The notes: generated from the letters alone by a model not told the origin. Shown: positions 33,865 to 44,733, numbered from the stretch's first letter. The stretch is 54,003 nt of DNA from Clostridia bacterium (GCA_017533565.1 JAFXHU010000019.1:1-54003), one strand, 5' to 3'. Program-made: numbers and translations.

Positions 33865-34686
33865 TCAGTCGCAAATTCTATCGATAACTCTTGCAACCTC
33901 GCCGTCGCCGTCCGCCGCCGCAAATTCAAGAGAGTACATACCGCGGTAGCCAATATCCGAAAAAGCCGATAGCGCCGCCGCAATATCTATATCACCGCAG
34001 CCGATTTCACAGTCGGAAAAGCGCACCCCGTCCTCCGAAACGTATTCGGGGTCCTCGCCGCCGAATAAATAATCCTTAAGGTGTGCGTGACGAATACGGC
34101 TGCCCATTTTCTTTATAAAAGCGGAGGGGTCGGTGTCGGCAAAAAGGACGTTGCCAATATCGGCAACAACGCCTATTCTCTCACCCGAAAGGCTTACAAT
34201 ACGGTCAACCCATTCGATTCCGTTGAATACAAACCCCTGTGGCTCGACGAGAGTTTTCACCCCAAGCGGAGCGCAAAAATCGGCAAGAGAAAGGGCAATG
34301 GCGGCACCCGTGTTAAATCTTTTCTCCCTTTCCTCGGTGCAAAGGCGTCCGCAACGGTAATCCAAGGCTATGGTGTGATGAAGATACGGGATTTCAAGCT
34401 CCGAGCAAATCTCGGCATAGCCGAAAAGCATAGAAAGGCTTTCTTCGGGGCTTGATATCGCATCTATCCCAACGCTGAAGCAGGGAAGGCAAAGTCCCCT
34501 TTCGCGGGCGTATTTCCCGATTTCTCTCGCGGCATCAAGGCTCGGGGTCTTAAGCTCCTCGCAAAAATTCATAAGCTCAACGCCGCCGATGCCAAACCTC
34601 GCCGCACAGTCTATTATCTCACGCGACCGAGAGCGTCCCTTGTACATCGAGCTGTAAAAGCACAGCTTTTCTCTTTTAATTTTCAT
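33865..34686 (-). CDS. TIM-barrel sugar phosphate isomerase/epimerase-like protein
   Basis: A 273-residue xylose-isomerase-like TIM barrel (AP endonuclease 2 superfamily). Candidate metal ligands are in LVEPQG (near 146), VVADIGN (near 174-180), HAHLKDY (near 200) and the final YSLEF (near 256). Such proteins isomerise or epimerise sugars or inositols. GGAGG precedes the ATG. It is cotranscribed with the esterase downstream and the YnbB-like gene upstream (47 nt). A copy of ATTTAACACG lies inside (34309-34318) in a frame encoding Arg-Phe-Asn-Thr-Gly. Confidence 0.75.
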   Translation of the reverse strand: MKIKREKLCFYSSMYKGRSRSREIIDCAARFGIGGVELMNFCEELKTPSLDAAREIGKYARERGLCLPCFSVGIDAISSPEESLSMLFGYAEICSELEIPYLHHTIALDYRCGRLCTEEREKRFNTGAAIALSLADFCAPLGVKTLVEPQGFVFNGIEWVDRIVSLSGERIGVVADIGNVLFADTDPSAFIKKMGSRIRHAHLKDYLFGGEDPEYVSEDGVRFSDCEIGCGDIDIAAALSAFSDIGYRGMYSLEFAAADGDGEVARVIDRICD

Positions 34687-34733
34687 ATCAAATCCTCCGT
34701 TTTTGCGGATTATGACAACTTTTATTTACAAAA

Positions 34734-36002
34734 TCAATCCTTTGGATAAAGTCCCAACATCTCGTCCAGCGCGCGCATTACACCGAGCTTTCCGTAATCG
34801 TAGGAAAGTCCGCCCTGCATATACGCGGTGTACGGCTCGCAAATCGGTCCGTCCGCAGACAGCTCGTTGGTAGCGCCCGTAACAAACGTGCCCGCCGCCA
34901 TAATTTCGGGGTGTGGGTAGCCGGGCATATCTCCGGGCTCGGGAATTGCATACGCCTCAACGGGCGAGCCCATCTGTATTCCGCGACAGAATTTTATAAG
35001 CTTGTCGGCGGAGTGAAGGTCAATCGTCTGTACAATATCGGTGCGCTTTTCGTCGTATTTGGGGCTTACGTCGGAATATCCCGCAAGCTCGAGAAGCCTT
35101 GCCGCAAATGCCATAGACTTCAGCGTTGCCGCCGTAGTCGTGGGTGCCATAAACAACCCCTTGAAAAAGGAGGCAAGCTGATTGTAATTCGCACCGAGCG
35201 ACTTTCCGACACAGGGGGCGGTAAGCCTGTCGGCAATATCCGCGATAACCTCGCGCCCGCCTACGCAGTAGCCGCCCGAAAGTGCAAAGCCCGCACCGAG
35301 ATTTTTCATAAGCGAGCCAACGAAAACGTCTGCGCCAACGTCGGTCGGCTCTCTGTCCTCGGTAAATTCGCCGTAGCAGTTGTCAACCATTATTACCGTG
35401 TCGGGACAGGCGTCCTTTATAACCTTTACCGCCTCGGCAATTTGGTCGATATAAAGGCTCTTCCTTTGTGCGTAGCCGCGGCTTCTTTGAATTGCGGCAA
35501 CCTTAATATCCCCGCGCGATACTCTTTCGCGTATTGCGTCAAGGTCGAATTCGTTGCCCTTGAGGTCGATTTCCTCGTATTTTACGCCGTATTTGATAAG
35601 CGAGTTTCTGCTATCTCCCGCAGTGCCTATAACGCTTTGGAGCGTGTCGTATGGCGTACCTGTTACGTAAAGAAGCGTTTCGCCCGGCTTTAAAAGACCG
35701 CCGAGAGTTACGGCAAGGGCGTGCGTGCCCGACATAAGCTGCGGACGGACGAGCGCATCCTCCGCCCCGAAAACGTGAGCGTAAACCTCCTCAAGCTTAT
35801 CTCTGCCCGCATCGTAGTAGCCGTATCCCGTTATCTCGAGAAAATCCGTTGTTGAAACGCGGCATTCCTGAAATGCGGTAAGCACCTTTGCCGAGCAAAT
35901 AAGCGCGTTTTCGTCTATTTTCTTGAACACCTCGGCACAGTCCGCCTCCGCCCGTCTTGCAAGCTCTGCGGTATAATCGCTGATTTTAAATCCGTAGTAC
36001 AT
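34734..36002 (-). CDS. YnbB-like PLP enzyme (methionine gamma-lyase / aluminium-resistance family)
   Basis: A 422-residue fold-type I PLP enzyme. LEITGYGYYDAGRDKLEEVY (near 56-75), PQLMSGTHALAVTLGGLL (near 87-104) and VDNCYGEF (near 206) followed by GSLMKNLGAGFA (near 229-240), with the likely PLP lysine, are characteristic of the YnbB group, annotated as cystathionine beta-lyase-like or methionine gamma-lyase family. It should cleave or rearrange sulfur amino acids; the true substrate is not settled. In many Firmicutes the gene is near miaA and hfq, but miaA is 15 kb away here. It starts 12 nt after the HAD gene. Confidence 0.85.
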   Translation of the reverse strand: MYYGFKISDYTAELARRAEADCAEVFKKIDENALICSAKVLTAFQECRVSTTDFLEITGYGYYDAGRDKLEEVYAHVFGAEDALVRPQLMSGTHALAVTLGGLLKPGETLLYVTGTPYDTLQSVIGTAGDSRNSLIKYGVKYEEIDLKGNEFDLDAIRERVSRGDIKVAAIQRSRGYAQRKSLYIDQIAEAVKVIKDACPDTVIMVDNCYGEFTEDREPTDVGADVFVGSLMKNLGAGFALSGGYCVGGREVIADIADRLTAPCVGKSLGANYNQLASFFKGLFMAPTTTAATLKSMAFAARLLELAGYSDVSPKYDEKRTDIVQTIDLHSADKLIKFCRGIQMGSPVEAYAIPEPGDMPGYPHPEIMAAGTFVTGATNELSADGPICEPYTAYMQGGLSYDYGKLGVMRALDEMLGLYPKD

Positions 36003-36014
36003 CGTTTTTTCCTC

Positions 36015-36698
36015 TTACATTTCTTCTAAAAGTGCTGTGATTTGCGAAAGCTCGTATATTTCGTAATCGGGAGTAATTCCCGTTTCGTTTTCTTTTCCTT
36101 TTGGGTTAAAGTAAACGGTGCGTATTCCCGCGTTAATTCCGCCCTGTATATCCGACGAAAGACTGTCGCCGACGATAACGCAATTATCGCGGCTGCCACC
36201 GATTTTTTCAAAAACCGCGTCGAAGAATTTTGCGCTCGGCTTGTCCGCGCCGATTTTTTCGGAAATGAAAATTCCGTCGAGAAGCCTGTCGATTTTCGTT
36301 ACCGAAATCCGCCCCTCCTGCACGTCAGTGTTGCCGTTTGTCACGGCGAAAAGGCGGTATTTTCCGCGCAAATTCAAGAGCAGCTCCTGCGCGCCGACTA
36401 CGTAGCTGCCCTCAAGCGAGAGCCGCTTTGCATAATATTTTTGTACCTCGGCGGGGTCGGCGGCTACACCAAGCTGCGAGAAAAGCTCGCGAAACCTGCC
36501 GACGAGGACCTCCTCGCGCGTCCATTCCCCACGCTCGAGCCTTCTCCAGGAGGCGCGGTTTATTTCAAGATATTTGTCAACCGCCTCCCGCGTGCTTGGC
36601 ACTCCGAAGCGTGAAAAGGTGTCTAAAATAGATACCAGCTCGTTTTCCGTAAAGTTAAGCAGGGTATCGTCAAGGTCGAAAAGAATTGTGTCCGTCAT
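36015..36698 (-). CDS. HAD-family YjjG-like nucleotidase
   Basis: A 227-residue HAD subfamily IA phosphatase. LFDLDDTLL carries the nucleophile D8 and D10, VTNGN (near 114-118) is motif II, the lysine in ADKPSAKFF motif III, and VIVGDSLSSDIQGG motif IV. The architecture fits YjjG, a nucleotidase that removes noncanonical pyrimidine nucleotides. ATG 36698 follows GGAGGG; an upstream in-frame start would overlap it. It is the first gene of the 36698-33100 operon. Confidence 0.82.
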   Translation of the reverse strand: MTDTILFDLDDTLLNFTENELVSILDTFSRFGVPSTREAVDKYLEINRASWRRLERGEWTREEVLVGRFRELFSQLGVAADPAEVQKYYAKRLSLEGSYVVGAQELLLNLRGKYRLFAVTNGNTDVQEGRISVTKIDRLLDGIFISEKIGADKPSAKFFDAVFEKIGGSRDNCVIVGDSLSSDIQGGINAGIRTVYFNPKGKENETGITPDYEIYELSQITALLEEM

Positions 36699-36722
36699 AC
36701 GCCCTCCGTTTTTCCGACACAT

Positions 36723-36751
36723 ATTTTAACATATATTTATGCGTTTTTCAA
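36723..36751 (-). promoter_or_regulatory. extended -10 promoter of the HAD operon
   Basis: Minus strand: TTGAAA (36746-36751), 17 bp, TGT-TAAAAT (-10 at 36723-36728). Confidence 0.75.
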
Positions 36752-36803
36752 GTGCGTGCGCCCGTAAAAATACCTAAAATTTCACTTTCGCGGCTTTTGT
36801 GTC

Positions 36804-36832
36804 AAAAATGCCGAGCCGTAAGCGGCTCGGCA
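36804..36832 (-). terminator. intrinsic terminator after the GH99-like gene
   Basis: TGCCGAGCCG (36809-36818) pairs with CGGCTCGGCA (36823-36832); the minus strand continues with TTTTTGAC. Confidence 0.85.
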
Positions 36833-36862
36833 AATTAAATTGCTACTCGCAAAAGGGGCGGA

Positions 36863-37990
36863 TTACTCGGTAAACACCTTTTTTATTGCCTCAAGATAGC
36901 CGTAGCCGTAAAGGTCGTCAGGCTCGAGATACGAGGTTTCCGTCCACTCATTCCAGGAGTTTACAGTGATAAGCGCAGGACGCTCAGGATGCTTTTCAAG
37001 CATTTTGTCGGTGTATTCCTTTGCCGCGACAAGTGCTCTTTCAAAGGCCTCGGGTGTGTTGTTTTTTACGATACCGGGGCGGAATTTCTTAAATCGGGGA
37101 TTGTTGTCCCAGCCGCAGGAAACGTGTGCATAGTAAGGAATACCGTAGTCCTTCTCTGCGCAGTCCCAAACCCTTTTTACGTCCTCCATAATCTCGCCGT
37201 AGTCGCGGTCGATGTCGGTAAAATGAACGAATTGATAGTGCGAAAAGCTGTCTATGCCCAAAAGCTTCATCACCTCCGCGGAGTCAATAACCGCACCGCC
37301 GTCAACACCCGAAAGGTTAAGCGTGCTTCCGCTTCTTCCCGTAATCTGAAGATGCACACCGGGAAGCCCCTTTTCCTTGACTCTCCTCTTGAGCCATTCG
37401 AGGGCGGCTGCCGCCTCCTCCGCGCTTCCCATTCCTTCAACGAAGGTTGAAAGCTCGTAAATCATAAAGACGGGACATCCGTCGATTGTGTAATAATTCG
37501 GAAGGAAAAAGTACTTGTCGATTATTCTTTCGCACATTTCCTCAAAATCGATACGGTTGATTCCGCCCTTCCAAATAACCGTTTCGCCAACCTCCGTGTC
37601 CGAAAGGTCATAGCTCCAAAGGTGGTTGGCGTTGTGGTTTGCCCACATAAGATAGAACTTCATTCTATCGTTGTTTTTTGCGCCGAGGAAGCCGTCGTTA
37701 AGACAGCATTCGAGGAAGGGACGCCTGTCAAACCAATACCAATCGTAAATGAATACGTTTACGCCGTGGTCGGCGGCAGCGTTGATTTCCATTTCCATTA
37801 CCGCAGGGTCTGCCTCGTTGACGTAGCCCCAAAGCGGCCTTCTCGGCCAATTGTGCCCATCAAACTTCGGGACTGCTTTTTTGACGGTTTGCCACTCTCC
37901 GTAGCCCTCCTGCCAAAAAATTTTGGAGCGCGGCTCGTCACCCGTATAGGAGGGCCAAACGTACGCCGCAATATCATACTGTCTTTTCAT
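36863..37990 (-). CDS. GH99-like / WbsX-family glycan-active protein
   Basis: A 375-residue protein of the WbsX/GH99-like group, with DIAAYVWPSY at the N-terminus, AAADHGVNVFIYDWYWF (near 72-88) and the terminal NSWNEWTETSYLEPD (near 345-359). Family members are associated with glycan synthesis or endo-alpha-mannosidase-type hydrolysis; the reaction here is unknown. There is no signal peptide. It has its own promoter (38028-38056) and terminator and stands alone between the HAD operon and the YwaF pair. Confidence 0.8.
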   Translation of the reverse strand: MKRQYDIAAYVWPSYTGDEPRSKIFWQEGYGEWQTVKKAVPKFDGHNWPRRPLWGYVNEADPAVMEMEINAAADHGVNVFIYDWYWFDRRPFLECCLNDGFLGAKNNDRMKFYLMWANHNANHLWSYDLSDTEVGETVIWKGGINRIDFEEMCERIIDKYFFLPNYYTIDGCPVFMIYELSTFVEGMGSAEEAAAALEWLKRRVKEKGLPGVHLQITGRSGSTLNLSGVDGGAVIDSAEVMKLLGIDSFSHYQFVHFTDIDRDYGEIMEDVKRVWDCAEKDYGIPYYAHVSCGWDNNPRFKKFRPGIVKNNTPEAFERALVAAKEYTDKMLEKHPERPALITVNSWNEWTETSYLEPDDLYGYGYLEAIKKVFTE

Positions 37991-38027
37991 AATTACCTCA
38001 CGAATTTAAAAAATCTAATGCAAGTAA

Positions 38028-38056
38028 ATTATACATTATAGCGTATCGGTTGTCAA
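38028..38056 (-). promoter_or_regulatory. consensus sigma-A promoter of the GH99-like gene
   Basis: Minus strand: TTGACA (38051-38056), 17 bp, TATAAT (38028-38033). A second TATAAT at 38035-38040 is too close to the same -35. Confidence 0.82.
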
Positions 38057-38057
38057 G

Positions 38058-38087
38058 AAAAAAGAGCCGCGGGAGCGACTCTTTTTT
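38058..38087 (-). terminator. intrinsic terminator after the YwaF pair
   Basis: AAAAAAGAG-C-CGC (38058-38070) pairs with GCG-A-CTCTTTTTT (38075-38087), with one internal mismatch. It adjoins the -35 of the next promoter. Confidence 0.8.
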
Positions 38088-38091
38088 GATA

Positions 38092-38934
38092 TTAAACGGT
38101 TGCGGCTTCCTTTTGCTCGTTTTCCTTTGCGTCGGGAGTCGTATTTTTCCTGTTTTGAATATGGATAACGAGATAGTAAATGCCGTAAACCATAAGAGCG
38201 ACACAGAATACCGCCGCAATTACCGCAAAGGGCATAAGAGCCTTCGGCACGAAGGGGAAGGTAGAGCCGGTAAGGAAGAACCAGTCGTAATGCGGGGAGG
38301 CATCGTAATCGTAGGGGTTGTAGCTATATACCACGTTTCCTATCATTGCCCACGCCGCGATAAGCACGAGTCCGATAAGAACCTTGTAGCAGCGCTTGAA
38401 AACGGGCTTAACAGTACCCGTAGCGAGGTTGAGATAGCCCCACGCAAGAAGCACGCCGTGGTAAAGGAAGGTTTGAATAACCTTGTAGCAGAAGGCGGAA
38501 AGGTCGCCCACCGCGCTTCCGGGATAGGTAAGATACATAAGCGGAGCAACTATCGCAAGAATTGCAACAGGCTCTCGGAAGCGGTAGAATTTTTCGTTGA
38601 ACTGAACGAAGGCGACGACGGGACAAAGAACGGTGCAGATATGGAAGGGGAGCTTGTCAACGTCAAGCATATAAAGAACCGTTCCGTCGGCGCATTCGTG
38701 CGTGTTGTAAAGCGGAATAGCAAAGAAATCGAATGCGTAAAGAGCGCAAAGCGCAATCGCAAGAGCCGAAAATACCTTGCTTTGCGTTTTCTGCGAGGCT
38801 TTCTTTAAAAATACGCCCGCGGTGATAACTCCCGCAACGATAAGAGCAAAGTAGAAAATGTGCCAAAAGTTAAAAAGCGCGATTTCACAGGGGGTGGCAC
38901 GCTTTTCAAAAAGCCAAAGTACAAAATTTCTCAT
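38092..38934 (-). CDS. YwaF/TIGR02206-type integral membrane protein
   Basis: A 280-residue protein with about seven hydrophobic helices and a short basic, polar C-terminus. KLPFHICTVLCPVVAFVQF (near 93-111) and the FLYHGVLLAWGYLNL helix (near 156) match the YwaF/TMEM164-like fold, whose function in bacteria is unknown. ATG 38934 follows GGAGG; a TTG four codons upstream overlaps that site. It lies 41 nt after a related gene on the same strand. Confidence 0.75.
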   Translation of the reverse strand: MRNFVLWLFEKRATPCEIALFNFWHIFYFALIVAGVITAGVFLKKASQKTQSKVFSALAIALCALYAFDFFAIPLYNTHECADGTVLYMLDVDKLPFHICTVLCPVVAFVQFNEKFYRFREPVAILAIVAPLMYLTYPGSAVGDLSAFCYKVIQTFLYHGVLLAWGYLNLATGTVKPVFKRCYKVLIGLVLIAAWAMIGNVVYSYNPYDYDASPHYDWFFLTGSTFPFVPKALMPFAVIAAVFCVALMVYGIYYLVIHIQNRKNTTPDAKENEQKEAATV

Positions 38935-38975
38935 AAATACCTCCAAAAAGCAATTTAGTGGGTATGCGTGTTAAA

Positions 38976-39761
38976 TTATTCGTTGATTTCGTCTGCTTTC
39001 GGTTTTATAATATCATCGCCCAAAAGCGCGGATAATGTAAATATTTCTTTCCATTTTTTCTTAAGCGCAAGCTTCTCGAACAAAACGGTAAAGATGAAAG
39101 CAACGGCTACGCCCGCAACGCCCATAACCGCGGTGTTAAGCCAAGGCATAGATGCAAAGGGCGGCTCCTGAAGATACATTGCGTTGCAATCCTCGATACC
39201 GAATTTTGCAAATATCGCATTGATGCCAAGACCGATAAGGAGAAAGAGCAAAAGACCCGAAACTACGCTCAAAACGTTTCTTACACGTATTTTTACAAGA
39301 CCCGAAACGCCGAGGAAAAGTGTGCCGAGAATCATTGTGGAGTGGCTCAAAAGCCCCTTTAGCACGCTGTAATCGAGGAGGGTCGGATTGCTGTCAAAGT
39401 TTGCGTTAAACACAAGACCGATAATTCCGCACACCGTGCCGCCAAGGCAGGTAAATTCCGAAAGAATACGGTAAAGGACGTTGTTACGCGGCATACAGGA
39501 TACAAGCACCAAAAGCCACATACAAATGTTGCAGGGGTAAATAAGGAAAAGCACATTGTCGGGGATTTCCACCGCACCCGCATTCTTTAAAAAGTCAACC
39601 CAAAGGTCGCTTATATGTATAAGCACGGTAATCCACGCGCACCAACGCACCGCAAGGTTTTTGCCTTCGTCGGTTTTCAAATACCTTTTTCCAAGCCAAA
39701 GCAATACACCCGTAACGGCAAAGGCCACGACCATATAAAGAATATGCTGTAAAGTAAACAT
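38976..39761 (-). CDS. YwaF-like integral membrane protein, paralogue of its neighbour
   Basis: A 261-residue membrane protein with about seven helices. FLIYPCNICMWLLVLVSC (near 71-88) corresponds to the LPFHICTVLC motif of the next gene, and SHSTMILGTLFLGVSGLV (near 138-155) to its FLYHGVLL helix, so the pair are probably an old duplication. Function unknown; they may form a heteromer. AGAGG precedes the ATG. The stop codon overlaps an ATTTAACACG copy (38967-38976). Confidence 0.7.
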   Translation of the reverse strand: MFTLQHILYMVVAFAVTGVLLWLGKRYLKTDEGKNLAVRWCAWITVLIHISDLWVDFLKNAGAVEIPDNVLFLIYPCNICMWLLVLVSCMPRNNVLYRILSEFTCLGGTVCGIIGLVFNANFDSNPTLLDYSVLKGLLSHSTMILGTLFLGVSGLVKIRVRNVLSVVSGLLLFLLIGLGINAIFAKFGIEDCNAMYLQEPPFASMPWLNTAVMGVAGVAVAFIFTVLFEKLALKKKWKEIFTLSALLGDDIIKPKADEINE

Positions 39762-39781
39762 CTTAACCTCTTTTGTCGAAT

Positions 39782-39793
39782 AATGTTAACATT
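39782..39793. promoter_or_regulatory. 12-bp palindrome at the start of the YwaF-pair transcript
   Basis: AATGTTAACATT is a perfect palindrome lying just after the expected start site of the promoter at 39802-39830, a typical place for an operator. Confidence 0.4.
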
Positions 39794-39801
39794 TTGTTTA
39801 T

Positions 39802-39830
39802 ATTCTATCATACCGCGGCAAAAAAGGCAA
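39802..39830 (-). promoter_or_regulatory. sigma-A-like promoter of the YwaF pair
   Basis: Minus strand: TTGCCT (39825-39830), 17 bp, TAGAAT (39802-39807). Confidence 0.6.
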
Positions 39831-39914
39831 CAGCATATTTCTTAAATAAAATTAAACGCCCGCACCGCGCGAGGAAGGTGGCAAGGATTTGCCGCTTTAA
39901 TCTGCTTTGCCGTA

Positions 39915-39944
39915 AAACAAAAATCCCCCGAAAAGGGGGATTTT
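39915..39944 (-). terminator. intrinsic terminator of the atp operon
   Basis: AAAATCCCCC (39920-39929) pairs with GGGGGATTTT (39935-39944); the minus strand continues TTTTTGTTTTAC. Confidence 0.9.
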
Positions 39945-39986
39945 GATGGTGTTTTTATACCGAAAGCCGAATTTTGGTAGGGAAAA

Positions 39987-40385
39987 TTAAAGCCCCGCCA
40001 CCTTTATTCTTGTAAGCGCGCGCTCCAGCCTTGCCTTTGCAAGTGCGATTTCGCGCTCGTCCGTCGCTGTGGTAAGCTTGCTTTCCGCGCGCTCCTTTGC
40101 CTTTTTCGCTCTTTCGACGTCGATTTTGTCTGCGAATTCAAAGGTCACCGCTGCAAGCCTTACCTCTCCGCCCAAAACGGTAAGAAAGCCGCCCGAGCAG
40201 GAGGCGAATTTTGACACGCCCCCCGTGATAATCCTCGCTCTGCCCGTTGCAACCGACGCCATATAGTCCATATGACCCGCGAGTATTTCAACGTCGCCGT
40301 CGTCGGTGTGAACGAGAAGGCTCTCCGCCTCGCCCGAAAAGGCGAGTCCGTCAGGGGTAACGATTTCAAGGTTAAAGCCTTTCAC
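39987..40385 (-). CDS. atpC: ATP synthase F1 epsilon subunit
   Basis: A 132-residue epsilon subunit with the N-terminal beta-sandwich (NLEIVTPDG, then GHMDYMASVATGRARI near 37-52) and a C-terminal helical hairpin (ERAKKAKERAESKL and beyond) that regulates rotation. The start is a GTG at 40385, one base after the atpD stop, with GAGG 6 nt upstream inside the end of atpD. It is the last gene of the operon. Confidence 0.9.
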   Translation of the reverse strand: MKGFNLEIVTPDGLAFSGEAESLLVHTDDGDVEILAGHMDYMASVATGRARIITGGVSKFASCSGGFLTVLGGEVRLAAVTFEFADKIDVERAKKAKERAESKLTTATDEREIALAKARLERALTRIKVAGL

Positions 40386-40386
40386 T

Positions 40387-41805
<1,419 letters not shown>

Positions 41806-41809
41806 TCAA

Positions 41810-42646
41810 TTAGAGTGCCTCTGCACCCGATACTATCTCGGTGATTTCCTGTGTAATAATCGCCTGACGCGCGCGGTTGTAGCGAAGCATAAGCGTGTCT
41901 ATCATTTCCGAGGCGTTCTTGTTTGCCGCGTTCATTGCCGTTCTTCTCGCTCCCTGCTCGGAGGCAAGCGACTCGGTTACAGCGGAGTAAATCACTCCGC
42001 CAACGTAGTAGGGAACTATTCTCTCGAGCATTTCCTCGGGGTCTGCATCGCACTCGGGCGCGCCCGAGCTTGCCTCTCTTTCAAGCGGGAGCAGCTGCTC
42101 GTAAACGGGAGTCTGCGTGAGCATTGATACGAATTTGGTATATACGGCAACGACCCTGTCGTATTCGCCCGCGATAAAGCCGCGGCATACCTCCTTGCCG
42201 ATGCCCATTGCCGCGCTGACACCGAGGCTTGACACGTATTCGTATTCGTCCGAGATAACCGTTCTTTTTCTGTGACGGTAGTATTCAAGCGCCTTTTTAC
42301 CCACGGGAATAACCGCGGAGTCCTTGCCGCTGTCGAGCGCGTCCATAAGACGGAATATATTTGCGTTGTATCCGCCCGCAAGTCCTCTGTCACCTGCGAT
42401 AACGATGTAAAGGGTGCGACCCGTGTCACGTTTTTCACACCACGGACTCGCGCAAACCTCCTCGGAGGCAAGCACGTCGTCTATCGCCCTTCCGAGAACC
42501 TCGTAGAAGGGACGGGTCCCCTCCGCCTTTTCCTTTGCCCGACGAAGCTTTGACGTGGCGACAAGCTCCATTGCCTTCGTTATCTGCATGGTGCTTTCAA
42601 CGCTTTTGATACGCGCCTTGATATCATTCATTGATGCGCCTGCCAT
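41810..42646 (-). CDS. atpG: ATP synthase F1 gamma subunit
   Basis: A 278-residue gamma subunit, the central rotor shaft. The N-terminal helix IKARIKSVESTMQITKAMELVATSKLRRA (cut: MQITKAMELVATSKLRRA) and the C-terminal helix ASEMIDTLMLRYNRARQAIIT are the coiled-coil pair inside alpha3beta3. GDRGLAGGYN (near 85-94) is a family signature. GGAGGGG precedes the ATG; a Met five residues in is possible. Confidence 0.95.
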   Translation of the reverse strand: MAGASMNDIKARIKSVESTMQITKAMELVATSKLRRAKEKAEGTRPFYEVLGRAIDDVLASEEVCASPWCEKRDTGRTLYIVIAGDRGLAGGYNANIFRLMDALDSGKDSAVIPVGKKALEYYRHRKRTVISDEYEYVSSLGVSAAMGIGKEVCRGFIAGEYDRVVAVYTKFVSMLTQTPVYEQLLPLEREASSGAPECDADPEEMLERIVPYYVGGVIYSAVTESLASEQGARRTAMNAANKNASEMIDTLMLRYNRARQAIITQEITEIVSGAEAL

Positions 42647-42656
42647 AGCCCCTCCG

Positions 42657-44168
42657 TCAGTTGCCCGTAAATCTTGCGAGAACGGTGAGTATCGCTTCCT
42701 TGAGTGCCGCCGTCGTTTCGTCGGTAAGCACGCCCGTTTCTCTTATTGAGCAAAGAAGCTCATCCTGCGTTGCTACGAGATATTCGAAAAGCTCGGATTC
42801 AAATCTTGAAATATCCTCTACGGCAACGTCCTTCAGCATATTGTTAACGACTGCGTAGATTATCGCAACCTGAAGCTCTACCGCAATGGGCGAATTTCTG
42901 CCCTGCTTGAGTACCTCAACGATGCGCTGCCCCTGCTCAAGACGCGCCTTTGTGTCCGCGTCGAGGTCGGAGCCAAACTGTGCAAAGCCCTGAAGCTCTC
43001 TGTACTGCGAGTAAAGGAGCTTAAGCGTTCCCGAAACCTTCTTCATCGCCTTTATCTGCGCGTTACCGCCGACACGGGATACCGAAATACCGGGGTTGAC
43101 CGCGGGCATAACTCCCGAGTGGAAAAGCTCACTTTCAAGGAATATCTGACCGTCGGTGATGGATATAACGTTCGTGGGAATGTATGCCGAAACGTCACCC
43201 GCCTGCGTTTCAATAATGGGAAGCGCGGTAAGCGAGCCTCCGCCGTATTCGGGAGCAAGCCTTGCGGCTCTTTCGAGAAGACGGGAGTGAAGGTAGAATA
43301 CGTCACCGGGATACGCCTCGCGGCCCGGGGGACGGCGGATAAGGAGCGAGAGGGCACGGTAAGCCACCGCGTGCTTTGAAAGGTCGTCGTAAACGATAAG
43401 CACGTCGCGTCCCTTGTCCATAAAGTATTCGCCCATAGTACAGCCGGAGTAGGGGGCAATGTACTGAAGCGGCGCGGGGTCGGAGGCGGTAGCCGCAACC
43501 ACGATGGTGTAGTCCATAGCACCGTTTTTGTAAAGCGTGTCAACCACGTTTGTTACGGTGGACTGCTTTTGACCTATCGCAACGTAGATGCAGATAACGT
43601 CCTTGCCCTTTTGATTGATTATCGTGTCGGTTGCGATAACCGTTTTACCCGTCTGCCTGTCGCCGATTATAAGCTCGCGCTGACCGCGGCCGATGGGAAT
43701 CATACTGTCTATTGCCTTTATACCCGTTTGAAGCGGAACGGAAACCGACTTTCTCTCGATAATTCCGTACGCGCGTCTTTCAATCGGGTCAAATCTTTCG
43801 GATTCGATAGGTCCGCGAGCGTCAATCGGCTGTCCGAGTGCGTTAACGACTCTGCCAATCATATTTTCGCCTACGGGGACCGAAACGACTCTGCCCGTGC
43901 GCTTTACAACGCTGCCCTCGGCTATACCGACGTCGGTGCCGAGAAGAACGCAGCTTACGAGGCTTTCCTCAAGGTTAAGCGCCATACCGAACGAGCCGTT
44001 TGAAAATTCAAGAAGCTCGTTTGACTTGCATTTGTCAAGCCCGTGCACCTTTGCAATTCCGTCGCCGACGGAAATAACGTAGCCGATTTCGTCCTGCTCG
44101 GTTTTTGCCGAGTAGCTCTTAATCTGCTCCTTGATTATCTTGCTGATATCATCAATTCTTGATTGCAT
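42657..44168 (-). CDS. atpA: ATP synthase F1 alpha subunit
   Basis: A 503-residue noncatalytic nucleotide-binding alpha subunit, with the P-loop GDRQTGKT (near 169-176) and the [17 protein letters not shown] stretch (near 360-376) that closes the site. Usual length. It follows atpH by 31 nt and precedes atpG by 10 nt. Confidence 0.97.
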   Translation of the reverse strand: MQSRIDDISKIIKEQIKSYSAKTEQDEIGYVISVGDGIAKVHGLDKCKSNELLEFSNGSFGMALNLEESLVSCVLLGTDVGIAEGSVVKRTGRVVSVPVGENMIGRVVNALGQPIDARGPIESERFDPIERRAYGIIERKSVSVPLQTGIKAIDSMIPIGRGQRELIIGDRQTGKTVIATDTIINQKGKDVICIYVAIGQKQSTVTNVVDTLYKNGAMDYTIVVAATASDPAPLQYIAPYSGCTMGEYFMDKGRDVLIVYDDLSKHAVAYRALSLLIRRPPGREAYPGDVFYLHSRLLERAARLAPEYGGGSLTALPIIETQAGDVSAYIPTNVISITDGQIFLESELFHSGVMPAVNPGISVSRVGGNAQIKAMKKVSGTLKLLYSQYRELQGFAQFGSDLDADTKARLEQGQRIVEVLKQGRNSPIAVELQVAIIYAVVNNMLKDVAVEDISRFESELFEYLVATQDELLCSIRETGVLTDETTAALKEAILTVLARFTGN

Positions 44169-44199
44169 TTGTATTTACCAACTTATTATTTATTTGCCT

Positions 44200-44733
44200 T
44201 TAAATTATCGTGTCCGTGAGCATTTTTTCAAAGCCGTCAAGCCGCGTCTTGAGCGACCCGTCGAGCTGTATGCCCATATAACGCAGCTTTATACCGCCGA
44301 GAATGGAGGGGTCAACCGTGTTCGTGACGATAACGGTTTTTCCCGTCCTTTTCGCAAGCCTGTCGGTAAGCCTTTTTACCTGCTCCTCCGAGAGGGGAAT
44401 TGCCGTAATAGCCTCCACGCGCTCAATGCCGCGCGCCTCGTCGTAAACCGAAAGATACGCCTTTAATACCTTGATAAGCGAGTGTGCCTCTCTTTTTTCG
44501 GCAAGCATTTTTACAAGACTGCATAAATTAACGTCAACTGACGAAAGAATTTTGTCAATTACCGAAAGGCGCTCCGCCTTTGAAACCGCGGGGGTGTCGA
44601 GAAGCTTTATTACGTCGGGATTTTCCTCGATAGCCGCGATAAGGACGGTGACGTCCTCTCTGACTCTCTCGGTGCTTCCGACCTCCTCGGTAAGTAAAAA
44701 CAGCGCACGCCCGTACTCAATAGCGTTAATCAT
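44200..44733 (-). CDS. atpH: ATP synthase F1 delta subunit
   Basis: A 177-residue delta (OSCP) subunit linking F1 to the peripheral stalk. The N-terminal helical domain and the C-terminal VTNTVDPSILGGIKLRYMG (near 136-154) stretch fit the family. The ATG at 44733 overlaps the end of atpF by 8 nt (ATGATTAA); a GTG three codons upstream is possible. Coupled to atpF. Confidence 0.9.
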   Translation of the reverse strand: MINAIEYGRALFLLTEEVGSTERVREDVTVLIAAIEENPDVIKLLDTPAVSKAERLSVIDKILSSVDVNLCSLVKMLAEKREAHSLIKVLKAYLSVYDEARGIERVEAITAIPLSEEQVKRLTDRLAKRTGKTVIVTNTVDPSILGGIKLRYMGIQLDGSLKTRLDGFEKMLTDTII

